A stretch of 64,000 nt of DNA from Methylorubrum extorquens (GCF_024169925.1 NZ_JALJXF010000001.1:1804001-1868000); one strand, 5' to 3'; shown: positions 54,882 through 64,000, counted from the first letter of the stretch. The notes: a model not told the origin generated them from the sequence alone. Numbers and translations: made by a program.

Positions 54882-56441
54882 TTACGCCGCCTTCACACCC
54901 GCGGCGCGGTCCGGGATGACGATGCGGAACCGCGCGCCGTCCGCGGTCTCGTCGAGGCAGAGGGTGCCGCCGTTGAGGCGCACCAGTTCCGAAGCGATAG
55001 CGAGGCCGAGACCGGTGCCGCCGGCGCGGGTCGAGCCCTGGAAGGCGGAAAACAGGTTCGCCTTGGCCCGCTCCGGCACGCCGGGGCCGTTATCGGTCAC
55101 GAAGATCGTGACCGAACCGGTGCCGGGCGCCCCGTTCCGGACGCCCTCGATCAGCACGCTGCCCTCGGCGGTCTTGGCTGCGGCATGGGCCTGGACCGCA
55201 TTGCGCACGAGGTTGGTCAGCGCGCGCAGGAGCTGTTCGGGATCGACGTCGATCTCGAGATCGGACACCGTGCGCACCTCCACGCGGATGCGGGCGGCCG
55301 GCATCAGGTCGGCGAGGTCGGTCAGCTCCTCAAGCAGGGGCGCCAGCGCCACCATGCGCCGCTCCGGGTTCGGCTCCGTGGCGCGGCCATAGGCGAGGGT
55401 CGCCTCGCAGAAGCGGATCGCCCGGTCCAGGGTTTCCACGAGCCGCGGCGCGACGCGCTGCACCAGCGGATCGGAGACGCTTTCCAGGCGGTCGCCGAGA
55501 AGCTGGGCGGTGGTCAGCAGGTTGCGCAGTTCGTGGTTGATCTTGCTCACCGAGAGGCCGAGTTCGGCCAGCCGCCGCCGCTGGCGCAGTTCGCCGCCGA
55601 GCGCCACCTGCATCCGGGCGAGCGCGTTCTCCGCCTCGCCGATCTCGTCGGTGCGCGCTGAGCGCCGGGCGACCCGGTCGGGCCGCTCGGGATCGTCGGC
55701 GAAGGCGGCGATGTCGCGGGCGAGCCGGACCACCGGCCGCACGATCGCCCGCTGCAGCACGAAGAACACGAGCCCGGCCGCCAGAGCCGCGATGATGAGG
55801 CAGGCGACGAGCAGCCGGAGCGAGAAATCGGCCAGGGCCGCCCGCAAGGGGCCCTCGTCGAGCAGAACCTCGACGGCGTCGAAGCCGTCCTGCCCCGGTC
55901 CGATCGCCCGGATCGGCGCCTCGGTGGGGAGGAACAGCGTCCGGAAGGCGCCGCCGACCGAACCCGTCAGGCCGCGCTCGCGCAGATCCACCGTCTCGGC
56001 GACGGCGGACGGCGCCGGTCCGTCGGTGAGGTAGCGCCACGTCTCGCCGACCCGCACGGCGATGGCGCGGGCGCCGACCCCCATGAGCAGGCGCCGGGCG
56101 GTCTCGTCGGGGACCTGCCCCTCGGGGGCTGCGTTCAGCACGAGGGCGGCGACCCGCGCCGCGGCGACGCGGTCGGAGAGCCGCGACATCCGGTAGGTCG
56201 CCACCGCCGGGACGTAGATCAGGATCTCGGCCAGGACGACGAAGGCCACCGTCAGCAGGAACAGCCGGCCGGAGAGGCCGAGCCGCCCGTGCCAGGGGAA
56301 GGCGCGCGCGCGCGACGGCGACCGAGGGCCGGCCGGTGTCTCGATGTGCCAGGGCAGGGCGGCGGTCGCCGCCGGATCATTCTGCGCCACGTTCGCCGGC
56401 TCGGATCGCCGGCCAGGAAACGGAAGGCGGGGCCGTTTCAA
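54882..56441 (-). CDS. Membrane sensor histidine kinase, HAMP-containing
   Basis: 519 residues if begun at the TTG at 56441; GTG 56390 is an alternative, and the start is uncertain. Two membrane helices (RLFLLTVAFVVLAEILIYVPAV and LLVACLIIAALAAGLVFFVL) enclose a periplasmic domain. Then follow HAMP, the H-box INHELRNLLTTAQLL and an ATPase domain with NLVRNAVQAH, DNGPGVP and GGTGLGLAIA. No response regulator is adjacent, so it is an orphan. It is convergent with emrB. Confidence 0.88.
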   Translation of the reverse strand: MKRPRLPFPGRRSEPANVAQNDPAATAALPWHIETPAGPRSPSRARAFPWHGRLGLSGRLFLLTVAFVVLAEILIYVPAVATYRMSRLSDRVAAARVAALVLNAAPEGQVPDETARRLLMGVGARAIAVRVGETWRYLTDGPAPSAVAETVDLRERGLTGSVGGAFRTLFLPTEAPIRAIGPGQDGFDAVEVLLDEGPLRAALADFSLRLLVACLIIAALAAGLVFFVLQRAIVRPVVRLARDIAAFADDPERPDRVARRSARTDEIGEAENALARMQVALGGELRQRRRLAELGLSVSKINHELRNLLTTAQLLGDRLESVSDPLVQRVAPRLVETLDRAIRFCEATLAYGRATEPNPERRMVALAPLLEELTDLADLMPAARIRVEVRTVSDLEIDVDPEQLLRALTNLVRNAVQAHAAAKTAEGSVLIEGVRNGAPGTGSVTIFVTDNGPGVPERAKANLFSAFQGSTRAGGTGLGLAIASELVRLNGGTLCLDETADGARFRIVIPDRAAGVKAA

Positions 56442-56559
56442 GCGTCACCCGTCGTTGTGTCATCCAAATTCGGATGGCGCACGCCGTTTACCGGCTTCTC
56501 CCTGTCGCACAGGTTGTGCGACCGTCCGGCGACGCGCGCCATTCGTTTGTGCGCAAGTC

Positions 56560-57390
56560 TTATGCGCGAAGCGTCCGCCGCTCAAGCCATCGGCGCAGAT
56601 AAACTGTCAAAAGAGCAAATCCTGCCAAGGCCGCCAGCGCCGCCACCATGCCGGGCGTCACCAGCGCGCGCAGATCGATGCCCGTCGAGCAATCCGTTCC
56701 CCCGGCCGCGAGGCAGGCCGCCTTCGCTGCGTCGCGCGTGGCCAGCAGGTCTTCGAGGCCGGCACCGAGCCCGGCATAGATGAAGGCGCCCGGCGTCAGG
56801 CCGAGCAGGGTGGCGAGCGCGAAGGTGGCAAGCGGCACGCCGAAGGCCGCCGGAGCGAGGTTGGTGATCCAGTAGGGAAAGATCGGCAGGAGCCGCAGGA
56901 TCAGGATGTATCCGAAGCCGTCGCGGCGGAAGCCGTCAGCGAAGCGGCCGACCCGCGGCCCGGCCTTGCGCCGGATCAGGTCGCCGGCGGCGTAGCGCCC
57001 GACCGAGAACACGATCGCCGCCCCCGTCGTGGACGAGGCGATGGCGATCAGGGCCCCCGTCACGGGGCCGAACAGCAGCCCGGCCAGCACCGTGAGCACC
57101 AGCGTCGCCGGCAGCGAGACCACCACCGAGCCGACATAGGCGAGGCAGGCCAGCGCGATCGCCCGCACCCGGTCCTCGGCGATGAGCGCCTGAAGCCAGA
57201 CCCGCGACTCGGAGAGCCGGTCGAGATCGAGGAAGCGGGCGCCGCCCGAGGCGAGGACGCCGACGGAGATGAGGGCCAGCACCAGGAGCGGGAGCCAGCG
57301 CAGCCAGGGCCGGCGCAAGCCCGGCGGCTCGGCCGCACGGTCGTCATGCCGGTCCGTCGGCCGAATCCCCTCCCCGCCCCCTGGCGTCAT
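56560..57390 (-). CDS. TVP38/TMEM64 (VTT domain) membrane protein
   Basis: 276 residues, ATG 57390. Five or six hydrophobic segments; the VTT/SNARE-associated domain contains LPATLVLTVLAGLLFGPVTGA, LILRLLPIFPYWITN and GLTPGAFIYAGLGA. The Phe-Gly-x(n)-Gly and the Arg-x-x-Pro in LRLLPIFP are family marks. Related DedA/VTT proteins act in lipid or membrane homeostasis. It lies 37 bases downstream of the PmtA-like gene, probably in one operon, which fits a lipid-related role. Confidence 0.88.
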   Translation of the reverse strand: MTPGGGEGIRPTDRHDDRAAEPPGLRRPWLRWLPLLVLALISVGVLASGGARFLDLDRLSESRVWLQALIAEDRVRAIALACLAYVGSVVVSLPATLVLTVLAGLLFGPVTGALIAIASSTTGAAIVFSVGRYAAGDLIRRKAGPRVGRFADGFRRDGFGYILILRLLPIFPYWITNLAPAAFGVPLATFALATLLGLTPGAFIYAGLGAGLEDLLATRDAAKAACLAAGGTDCSTGIDLRALVTPGMVAALAALAGFALLTVYLRRWLERRTLRA

Positions 57391-57427
57391 CGGCCTGCCT
57401 CCCCGGGCGGATTTCGCGTGCCCGTCC

Positions 57428-58084
57428 TCAGCCCGGCTTGCGCATGCGCAGGATCTTGAAGAAGCCGCCGGGGAAGGTCGGCGCGAGGCCGACGACCTCG
57501 ACGCCGTTGCGCCGGGCCCAGGCCTCGATCCGGGTCGCCTTGAAGTCGGAGGACCATCCGATCTTGGTGCAGAGCGGCGCGACGATCTCCTCGACCCGCG
57601 CCACCGGCCCGTTCGACTGGCCGAAATGGTTGGCGAGCACGATGCCGCCGCCGGGGCGCACTACGCGCAGGAACTCGGAGAGCGCGGCTTCCGGGTTCGG
57701 CACCAGGGTGATGAGGAACTGCGCCACCACCGCGTCGAAGCTCGCATCGGCGTAGCCGAGGCGGCACACGTCCATGACCTGCAGGCCCTTCACGTGGGTC
57801 AGCCCCTTGCGGTGGACCTTGCCGCGGGCGCGCTTGAGCATGTCCTCGGAGAGATCGACGCCGCAGACGAAGCTGTCGCGGGGATAGTAGCCGAGCGACA
57901 GGCCGGTGCCGACACCGGCCTCCAGCACCCGCGGCCCATGGGCGACGGCGGCCTCGACGGCGGCGCGGGCGGCCGGCTCGGTGAGCTTGTCGTAGACGAC
58001 ATCGTAGACCGGCGCCCAGCGGGCATAGGCCTTGCGCATCAGCTCGGTGGTGGGCCCGGCCTCGGGCGCCCGCTCGCTCAGCAT
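57428..58084 (-). CDS. Class I SAM-dependent methyltransferase, PmtA-like (phosphatidylethanolamine N-methyltransferase)
   Basis: 218 residues, ATG 58084. SAM-binding motif I is VLEAGVGTGLSLGYYP, followed by GVDLSEDMLKRAR, a post-motif ASFDAVVAQFLITLV and VVRPGGGIVLANHFGQSNGP. This is the pattern of rhizobial PmtA, which methylates phosphatidylethanolamine to phosphatidylcholine at the membrane. The substrate is inferred from similarity alone. Confidence 0.82.
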   Translation of the reverse strand: MLSERAPEAGPTTELMRKAYARWAPVYDVVYDKLTEPAARAAVEAAVAHGPRVLEAGVGTGLSLGYYPRDSFVCGVDLSEDMLKRARGKVHRKGLTHVKGLQVMDVCRLGYADASFDAVVAQFLITLVPNPEAALSEFLRVVRPGGGIVLANHFGQSNGPVARVEEIVAPLCTKIGWSSDFKATRIEAWARRNGVEVVGLAPTFPGGFFKILRMRKPG

Positions 58085-58217
58085 CTAACCGTCACCTTCT
58101 CCGACTCGCGGCTCACGACGCTTCCCGGCTCGGGCGCAGGCCCGCGCGCAGCCTGGAGCGCGTGAACGTCGATGAACCTTTGGAAAACCGAAATCAGCCC
58201 GGCGCGAAGCAACCCCA

Positions 58218-59375
58218 TCAGGCGGCCTCGGCAGCGCCTGCCTGCAACGCACCGATGCGCCGGATGGTGCCGCCGCCGAGAACCTGCGCGCGCGGACCGT
58301 CGTCGGCGTAGATCACGCAGGCCTGGCCCGGCGAGACCCCATCCTCGGGGACGAGCAGCTCGACCTCGGCGCAGGCCTCGGCAGCGTTCCACGACAGGCG
58401 CGCGGGCCGCGGCTCGCGGGTCGAGCGCACGCGCACGGCCACGGGCAGATCCACGAGCGCCTCGGGCGAGCCGCTCCCGAGCCAATTGAGGTCGGTGAGC
58501 CGAATGCGGCGGGTGGCGAGCGCCGCGCGGGGGCCGACCACGACGCGGGCGGTCTCGGGCTCCAGCCGCACCACGTAGAGCGGCTCGCCGGCCGAGAGCT
58601 TGAGGCCGCGGCGCTGGCCCACCGTGTAATGGATGATGCCCTCGTGCTCGCCGAGGCACCGGCCGTCGAGATCGACGATCTCGCCGGGGCGGGTCGCCTC
58701 CGGCCGGAGCTTGGCGATCACGTCGGCATAGCCGCCCTGGGGCACGAAGCAGATGTCCTGGCTGTCGGCCTTCTCGGCGACGGCGAGGCCCAGCTCCCGA
58801 GCGAGCGCGCGGGTCTCGTCCTTGGGACGCTCGCCCAGGGGAAAGCGCAGGTAGGCGAGCTGTTCCGGGGTCGTGGCGTAGAGGAAGTAGCTCTGGTCGC
58901 GGGCCGGATCGAGGGCGCGGTAGAGCGCGCGTCCGCCCTCCGGCCGCGCCCGGCTCGCCACGTAATGGCCGGTCGCCAAAGCCTCGGCGCCGAGGTCGCG
59001 AGCCATCCCGAGCAGGTCGCGGAACTTGACCGAGCGATTGCACTCGACACAGGGGATCGGCGTCTCGCCCGAGAGGTAGCTCTCGGCGAAGCGGTCGATC
59101 ACCGATTCCCGGAAGCGGTCCTCATAGTCGAGGACGTAGTGCGGGATGCCGAGCGTCTCGGCCACCGCCCGCGCATCGTGGATGTCGCGGCCGGCGCAGC
59201 AGGCCCCCTTGCGATGGGTCGCCGCGCCGTGATCGTAGAGCTGGAGCGTGACGCCGACGACGTCGTAGCCCTCGCGCTTCAGCAGGCCGGCCACGACCGA
59301 CGAATCGACGCCGCCCGACATGGCGACGACGACGCGCGTCTCGTGCGGAGGCTTCGGGAGATCCAGCGAGTTCAT
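58218..59375 (-). CDS. mnmA: MnmA, tRNA 2-thiouridine synthase
   Basis: 385 residues from ATG 59375, slightly longer than the usual 360-370. PP-loop ATPase motif SGGVDSS at 20-26. The catalytic cysteine is C112 in VECNRSVKF, and the second active-site cysteine is C209 in SQDICFV. It adenylates and thiolates U34 of Glu, Gln and Lys tRNAs using sulphur from a relay or IscS. The start agrees with the [10 protein letters not shown] leader before the conserved VVVAMSGG. It is divergent from fliK. Confidence 0.94.
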   Translation of the reverse strand: MNSLDLPKPPHETRVVVAMSGGVDSSVVAGLLKREGYDVVGVTLQLYDHGAATHRKGACCAGRDIHDARAVAETLGIPHYVLDYEDRFRESVIDRFAESYLSGETPIPCVECNRSVKFRDLLGMARDLGAEALATGHYVASRARPEGGRALYRALDPARDQSYFLYATTPEQLAYLRFPLGERPKDETRALARELGLAVAEKADSQDICFVPQGGYADVIAKLRPEATRPGEIVDLDGRCLGEHEGIIHYTVGQRRGLKLSAGEPLYVVRLEPETARVVVGPRAALATRRIRLTDLNWLGSGSPEALVDLPVAVRVRSTREPRPARLSWNAAEACAEVELLVPEDGVSPGQACVIYADDGPRAQVLGGGTIRRIGALQAGAAEAA

Positions 59376-59709
59376 GGCCGGTGATGGGGCCGGGTGCCGG
59401 CCGTTGGCGGAGCCTTCGGGCGCGCGCCGGACCGGGGAGTCCGGGCGCATGTCCGGTGTCTATAGCGATCCCGATCCCGACTTTCCAGGGATGGGGACGC
59501 GGAGAGCCGGTTCAAAGTCCGGATCATGGCCCCGAGCGGCCGGCAAATCCTGCCGGGAGGCCGGCAGATCCCGCCGGGCCGGCGCGAGGCGCGCCTTCAC
59601 CGAAAAAATATTTCTTTCTTCTTATCAGCGGCTTGGCCGCTATCGACAGATGGTGCGCGGCTTGCTCTGGCCTCTTCCGGCTTCGGCGACGAAGGAGAGG
59701 GACGGCATC
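59376..59709. other. Divergent region between mnmA and fliK
   Basis: 334 bases without a supported gene. An A/T-rich patch at 59599-59634 (GAAAAAATATTTCTTTCTTC) is a candidate fliK promoter. AAGGAGA at 59693-59699 is the ribosome site that fixes the fliK start. The open frame upstream of 59710 has no such site. Confidence 0.5.
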
Positions 59710-61101
59710 GTGGTTTCGCGCGCAGATCTGGCGGAAGCGTTTTTCAGGCAGACCCTGCGGCCGGCCGCGTCCGCGGCGCGGGGGGGCGAGGGCACGGCGC
59801 GGTTCAGCCTGGAGGCTGCGGAGCGGAGGCCGGCGGCACCGGCCCGGCCCGCATCCCGCCGCGACGAAACCGCCTCCGCCCGCAGCGATGGCGGCAGGGC
59901 CGACGCGGCGAAAACCGAGAGCGCCAAGACCGGGACTGCCAGAACCGGAGCGGCCGAGAGCGACAGAGCCGAGAACGGCAGGGCCGAGCGTGGGCCGTCC
60001 GGGGCTTTGCAGGAGAGCCGCGCCCAGGCTGCCTCCGCCCGCAGCAAGCCCCTCGCGGCAAGGACGGCGCAGGACGGCGCGCAGGCCGCCTCCGCCCGAG
60101 GTCCGGGCGCCGCCGCGAACTCCGCCTCGCAGCGGCCGGAACGCCCGGCTGCCGATGGCGCGGAACCGGCGCAGGAAGCGGCTGCGGAAGAGGCCGCTGC
60201 CAAGGAAGCCGGAGCCGCGGTGGTGTCTGAGGACGAGGCACGGGAACGGGACGAGCCCGATCCCGCATCGCCGGAATCCGCCGATCCCGCCGCCCTCCTC
60301 GCGCCGCCCCCCGCTCCGGCGCCAGCGCCAGCGCCGACGAGCGCGGCGGCGGGTGTGTCCGCGGGCGATGGCGGGGTGGAGGCGGATCAGCCCGTCACGG
60401 GCCTGCCCGGCGAGGCGACGGCAACCGGTCACGCCGCGAAGGCCGGCCCGGGGGAGGCCCCCGCCTCCGCCGCCGCGGGCACAGCCGGCTTCGAAGCGGC
60501 GCTCACCGAGGCGCAGACACCGACCGCCTCAACCATTCCGGCCCCCACCGCCGGAACCGCTCTCACCCCGCCCGGCGGCGTCGCCGCCGCGCAGGGCCCG
60601 CAGGCCGCCCAAGCGCCGGATGCCGCAACGGCGGCGCCCCAGCCGGCGACGCCGCCGATCCCCTTGGGCGCCGTGCCGATGACGATCGGGCTGCGCTCGC
60701 TCTCAGGGGTGAACCGCTTCGCGATCCGGCTCGACCCGGTCGAACTCGGCCGCATCGACGTGTCGCTCGACCTCGACAAGGCGGGAGGCAAGGCGCGGGC
60801 GCATCTCATCGTGGACCGTCCCGAGACCCTCGCCCTGCTCCAGCGCGATGCGGGTTCCCTGCAGCAGGCCCTCGCGCAGGCCGGCTTCGACGTCGGCGCC
60901 GAGGCGGGCGGGGGCGGGATCGACCTGTCCCTGCGCGGCGAGACCGCATCCCAGGGCGGCCGGGACGGCGAATCCGCCTCCCGCGACCGCTCCGACGGCG
61001 GCCCCGGCGGGCTGGGCGGACGGGACGCCCGCCCCTCCCCGCTCGACGCCCTTCCCCTGCGGCAGCTCCGTGCCGTCGGCAATCTCGACATCCGGATTTA
61101 G
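59710..61101 (+). CDS. fliK: Flagellar hook-length control protein
   Basis: 463 residues from GTG 59710, supported by AAGGAGA upstream. The first 300 residues are low-complexity Ala/Arg/Pro/Glu-rich (AESDRAENGRAERG-type repeats), as usual for this molecular ruler. The C-terminal Flg_hook domain contains LRSLSGVNRFAIRLDPVELG, RIDVSLDLDKAG and HLIVDRPETLALLQRD. FliK measures hook length and triggers the export switch at FlhB. It is nine bases upstream of flgD. Confidence 0.88.
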   Translation: MVSRADLAEAFFRQTLRPAASAARGGEGTARFSLEAAERRPAAPARPASRRDETASARSDGGRADAAKTESAKTGTARTGAAESDRAENGRAERGPSGALQESRAQAASARSKPLAARTAQDGAQAASARGPGAAANSASQRPERPAADGAEPAQEAAAEEAAAKEAGAAVVSEDEARERDEPDPASPESADPAALLAPPPAPAPAPAPTSAAAGVSAGDGGVEADQPVTGLPGEATATGHAAKAGPGEAPASAAAGTAGFEAALTEAQTPTASTIPAPTAGTALTPPGGVAAAQGPQAAQAPDAATAAPQPATPPIPLGAVPMTIGLRSLSGVNRFAIRLDPVELGRIDVSLDLDKAGGKARAHLIVDRPETLALLQRDAGSLQQALAQAGFDVGAEAGGGGIDLSLRGETASQGGRDGESASRDRSDGGPGGLGGRDARPSPLDALPLRQLRAVGNLDIRI

Positions 61102-61110
61102 GACGACGCC

Positions 61111-61791
61111 ATGGCCGCCGGCATCACGAGCAATACGAGCAGCACCAGCATCACCGCCGCGAGTGCTGCCTCGACCACCGATACGAAGTCGATCGCGGGC
61201 AACTTCACGCAGTTCCTGACGCTGCTCACCACGCAGCTCAAGAACCAGAACCCGCTCGACCCGCTCGATACCAACCAGTTCACCCAGCAACTCGTGCAGT
61301 TCGCGGGCGTCGAGCAGCAGCTCAAGACCAATTCCTCGCTCGACACGATCCTGACCAACTCCAAGGCCGCATCGGCCTCGTCCGCCTCCGGCCTGATCGG
61401 CCGCACGATCACGGCGGACGGCGCCACCACCGACCTCACGAACGGCAAGGCGACCTGGACGCTGACCCCGGACCGGGCCGCCGCCAGGGCCGTCATCACC
61501 CTCAAGGCCAGCGACGGCACCGTGGTGGCCACCAAGACCACGACGCTCAAGGCCGGCGCGCAACCCTTCGAATGGGATGGCACCGGGACTTCGGGCCTCT
61601 CGGCCAAGGACGGGCGCTACACGATCACCGTGGATGCCCTCGACACGACGGGCACGAGGGTCACCGTCGACACCAAGGTTTCGGGCAAAGTGGACGGCGT
61701 CGACCTCAGCGGCTCCGAGCCCGTGCTGACGATCGGCAACGCCCGGGTGCCGGCCTCGAGCGTGAAAACGCTTTCTGCACCAAGCTCTTGA
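61111..61791 (+). CDS. flgD: Flagellar hook assembly/capping protein
   Basis: 226 residues, ATG 61111. The conserved FlgD N-terminal motif FLTLLTTQLKNQNPLDPLD is present, then TNQFTQQLVQFAGVEQQL and a FlgD Ig-like part (PFEWDGTGTSGLSAKDGRYT). It caps the growing hook and guides FlgE polymerisation. It directly follows fliK and is likely in the same operon. Confidence 0.94.
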   Translation: MAAGITSNTSSTSITAASAASTTDTKSIAGNFTQFLTLLTTQLKNQNPLDPLDTNQFTQQLVQFAGVEQQLKTNSSLDTILTNSKAASASSASGLIGRTITADGATTDLTNGKATWTLTPDRAAARAVITLKASDGTVVATKTTTLKAGAQPFEWDGTGTSGLSAKDGRYTITVDALDTTGTRVTVDTKVSGKVDGVDLSGSEPVLTIGNARVPASSVKTLSAPSS

Positions 61792-61932
61792 TGCGTTGCA
61801 GCATCGATGGATCCGGATTTGTCCACATCTGCTCACAACAATCGAGTCGCATTCGATCGGCCGACTTCAAGAACTTTTAAGCGGGTGCAAGTAGCTTCCC
61901 TCTCGACAGGTCAGTCGAGTGTAGAGCGTATC

Positions 61933-62208
61933 ATGACCGAAACACCCCGGCCCCGCGTGAAGTATGTGATTGGGCCCGACGGCAGCCCCCTGACGATCGC
62001 CGATCTTCCCCCCGTCTCCACCCGTCGCTGGGTCATCCGTCGAAAGGCCGAGGTCGTCGCCGCCGTACGCGGCGGTCTGCTCAGCCTGGAGGAGGCCTGC
62101 CAACGCTACACCCTGACCACGGAAGAATTTTTGAGCTGGCAGTACTCCATCGACCAGCACGGACTCGCCGGCCTGCGCACCACGCGCATCCAGCACTACC
62201 GGCACTGA
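61933..62208 (+). CDS. sciP: SciP-like CtrA inhibitor (DUF1153)
   Basis: 91 residues from ATG 61933; the frame is open upstream, but conservation starts at VKYVIGPDGSPLTIADLP. RRWVIRRKAEVVAAVRGGLL and SLEEACQRYTLTTEEFLSWQ form the helix-turn-helix. In Caulobacter SciP binds CtrA-activated promoters and blocks RNA polymerase recruitment. Its place between flgD and fliF is consistent with a role in flagellar timing. An intrinsic terminator follows. Confidence 0.9.
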   Translation: MTETPRPRVKYVIGPDGSPLTIADLPPVSTRRWVIRRKAEVVAAVRGGLLSLEEACQRYTLTTEEFLSWQYSIDQHGLAGLRTTRIQHYRH

Positions 62209-62262
62209 ACTTCGCCAGTTCGACCCGTACGTTGCGCACGACCTGTTCGCGCAACGCATGAG

Positions 62263-62302
62263 GAGCCGCCTCCGGCGCACCGGGGCGGCTCTCGTCGTTT
62301 TT
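62263..62302 (+). terminator. Intrinsic terminator after sciP
   Basis: GAGCCGCC (62263-62270) and GGCGGCTC (62284-62291) form the stem, with an inner CCGG pairing, then five T at 62298-62302. It lies 55 bases after the sciP stop and ends the fliK-flgD-sciP transcript before fliF. Confidence 0.7.
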
Positions 62303-62377
62303 GGCCCCCGCGGCCTGTCCGATCCCCTCGCCTCGGCGCCATCCGCGGCACCATTCGTGACGGTGACAGGCCCCGCG

Positions 62378-62392
62378 TTAACGCCTCGCTAA
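62378..62392 (+). promoter_or_regulatory. CtrA-type box upstream of fliF
   Basis: TTAA-CGCCTCG-CTAA, one base off the TTAA-N7-TTAA consensus of CtrA, 73 bases before the fliF start. fliF-class operons are direct CtrA targets in Caulobacter. It is adjacent to a sciP gene whose product acts at such sites. Confidence 0.6.
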
Positions 62393-62464
62393 CCACGCAC
62401 CGGGCAATTCTTGCCGGGCGACCGCACACCCTGGCGGCCGCACCGCTGTGCGCAGGCGTCGTCC

Positions 62465-64000
62465 GTGAAACCCATCCTCGATCTGGTGACGAAGCTCGGG
62501 CCCGCGCGCATCGCCGCGATGGCGGCCGTGACGCTGACGCTGGTCGGCTTCTTCGCCTTCGTGATCCTGCGGGTCTCGCGGCCCGACATGGGCGTGCTGT
62601 TCTCCGACCTGTCGATGCAGGATTCCTCGGCCGTGATCCGCGAACTCGACGCGCGCGGCATCACCTACGAGACTAAGGGCGAGTTGGGCCAGACCGTGCT
62701 GGCGCCCCGCGCCGACCTCGCCAAGCTGCGCATGGACTTCGCCGGAAAGAGCCTGCCGTCCCAAGGCGGCATCGGCTACGAGATCTTCGACAAGGGCGAC
62801 GCCTTCTCCTCCACGAGCTTCGTCCAGAACGTGAACCACCTGCGGGCGATGGAGGGCGAGCTCGCCCGCTCGATCCGCGCCATCGGCCGGGTCCAGGCGG
62901 CGCGCGTCCACCTCGTCATCCCCGAGCGCCGCCTGTTCGAGCGCGACCGCGAGGCGCCGTCGGCCGCCATCGTCGTCAAGCTGATGGGCGACCTCGATGC
63001 GAGCCAGGTGCGCGCGATCCGGCATCTGGCCGCCTCCGCGGTCGAGGGCCTGAAGCCCGAGCGGGTCTCGATCGTCGACGAGCGCGGCCGGCTGCTCGCC
63101 GACGGCGCCCGCGGCGCGGAAGCCGACGGGGCGGGCGCCCTGGAGGAGCGGCAGGCCGGCATCGAGCGGCGGATGCGCTCGCAGATCGAGGAGATCGTGG
63201 CCGGCATCGTCGGCCAGGGCCGCGCCCGGGTGCAGGTCACCGCCGAACTCGACCTCAACCGGGTCGAGAGCCGCTCCGAGAGCTTCGATCCCGAGAGCCG
63301 CGTCGTCCGCTCCACCCAGACACGCTCCGAGAATTCCCTGACCGGCGGGGCGGAGGGGCAGGTCAGCGTCGGCAACGAGCTGCCGGGCGCCAGCCAGACC
63401 CAGGCCCAGCCGCAGCAGAAGGATTCGTCGCAGAAGAACGAGGAGACGACGAACTACGAGATCTCCCGCGTCACCAAGGTCGAGACCCTGGAGGGCGGCC
63501 GCCTCAGGCGTCTGTCGGTGGCGGTGCTCGTCGACGGCGTCTACGCCCCCGGTGCCGACGGCCGACCCGCCTACCAGCCGCGCTCCGACGCCGAGATCGC
63601 GCGCATCACCGCGCTGGTGCGCACCGCGGTCGGCTACGACAAGGTCCGCGGCGATCAGGTCGAGGTGGTCAACCTGCGCTTTGCCGAGACCCCCACCGCG
63701 CCCGAATTCTCCGAGCCCGGCCTGATCCAGTCGTTCCTGAACCCGACCAAGGAAGAGGTGATGCGCCTCGTCGAGCTCACGGTGCTGAGCCTGCTCACCC
63801 TGGTCGTGCTGATGGCGGTGGTGCGTCCGCTCCTGCGCCGCGTGCTCGAATCCGATGCGCCGGTGGCGCTCGCCGGACCGGCCGGAGCGCTTGCACTGGC
63901 CGGGGCGGCGGGCGGCGAGGGGCCGGTCGAGATCGCGGTCCGCGAGAACACCACCAACAAGTTCCTCGAGTCGGCCAAGATCAACGGCCAGATCCAGGCC
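62465..64000 (+). CDS. fliF: FliF, flagellar MS-ring protein, N-terminal 512 residues
   Basis: Starts at GTG 62465 (GCAGG nine bases upstream) and runs off the right edge. The first membrane helix is IAAMAAVTLTLVGFFAFVIL, followed by the periplasmic ring-building motifs (SDLSMQDSSAVIRELDARGI, GYEIFDKGDAFSSTSFVQNVN, RAMEGELARSI, ARVHLVIPERRLF) and the second membrane helix VELTVLSLLTLVVLMAVV. The cytosolic C-terminus that binds FliG is missing. It forms the MS-ring at the base of the flagellum. Confidence 0.95.
   Translation, partial: MKPILDLVTKLGPARIAAMAAVTLTLVGFFAFVILRVSRPDMGVLFSDLSMQDSSAVIRELDARGITYETKGELGQTVLAPRADLAKLRMDFAGKSLPSQGGIGYEIFDKGDAFSSTSFVQNVNHLRAMEGELARSIRAIGRVQAARVHLVIPERRLFERDREAPSAAIVVKLMGDLDASQVRAIRHLAASAVEGLKPERVSIVDERGRLLADGARGAEADGAGALEERQAGIERRMRSQIEEIVAGIVGQGRARVQVTAELDLNRVESRSESFDPESRVVRSTQTRSENSLTGGAEGQVSVGNELPGASQTQAQPQQKDSSQKNEETTNYEISRVTKVETLEGGRLRRLSVAVLVDGVYAPGADGRPAYQPRSDAEIARITALVRTAVGYDKVRGDQVEVVNLRFAETPTAPEFSEPGLIQSFLNPTKEEVMRLVELTVLSLLTLVVLMAVVRPLLRRVLESDAPVALAGPAGALALAGAAGGEGPVEIAVRENTTNKFLESAKINGQIQA

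Noticed and set aside
53341..55392. A 683-codon plus-strand frame overlapping EmrB and the sensor kinase
   Set aside because: It runs out of frame through the transporter and antisense to the kinase, and its translation is Arg/His/Pro-rich.

Overview
The window is a high-GC alphaproteobacterial chromosome segment, almost certainly from a Methylorubrum/Methylobacterium extorquens-type methylotroph. The main reason is a methanol dehydrogenase cluster in the order mxaF-J-G-I-R-S-A-C-K-L-D-E-H-B at positions 1-11357, with MxaF, cytochrome cL and MxaI sequences of the M. extorquens type. A SciP-like CtrA inhibitor and a CtrA-type box next to fliF fit the same class. mxaF is cut by the left edge and fliF by the right edge. 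No rRNA, tRNA, CRISPR array, transposase or phage gene was seen.

Layout. (1) 1-11357: methanol oxidation. MxaF/MxaI are the dehydrogenase subunits and MxaG is the electron acceptor. MxaJ and MxaD are periplasmic accessory proteins, MxaR-S-A-C-K-L form a MoxR-ATPase/VWA assembly (calcium insertion) module, MxaE and MxaH are obscure, and MxaB is a response regulator. From mxaR onward the genes are almost all joined by 1-4 base stop/start overlaps. (2) 11575-33000: surface polysaccharide region. It holds ManC, an ExoF/Wza-like export protein, a UDP-xylose synthase-like enzyme, a WecG/TagA/CpsF transferase, a plant-type GDP-mannose 3,5-epimerase homologue, a WbaP/WcaJ-type initiating transferase, a Wzz/BY-kinase-like protein with a tiny zinc-ribbon protein, two tandem beta-helix/RTX proteins, a phosphohexomutase and a 1574-residue propeller/malectin protein. 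Phosphohexomutase, ManC and the epimerase could form a path from mannose-6-P to GDP-L-galactose. (3) 32950-34720: gene-poor, with dispersed repeats and a few small membrane ORFs. (4) 34721-39608: TonB receptor, DUF3649-like, PepSY and DUF3325-like iron-uptake operon. (5) 39756-43456: a thermonuclease-like protein, a PepSY protein with a two-component pair, and a single-domain receiver. (6) 43678-48060: kaiC-kaiB-kaiB-hybrid kinase operon without kaiA. (7) 48242-59375: Sua5/YwlC, an acyl-CoA dehydrogenase, TetR with EmrAB efflux and paired operators, a sensor kinase, a TVP38-type membrane protein, a PmtA-like methyltransferase and MnmA. (8) 59710-64000: flagellar fliK, flgD, sciP and fliF.

Intergenic spaces carry several families of dispersed palindromic repeats, typical of this genus. 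The points most worth following are the Kai operon with Ser-Ser at the phosphosite position, the GDP-mannose epimerase in an exopolysaccharide locus, the twin beta-helix genes sharing an upstream box, and the SciP/CtrA-box arrangement. All identifications come from reading motifs; no database search was possible.
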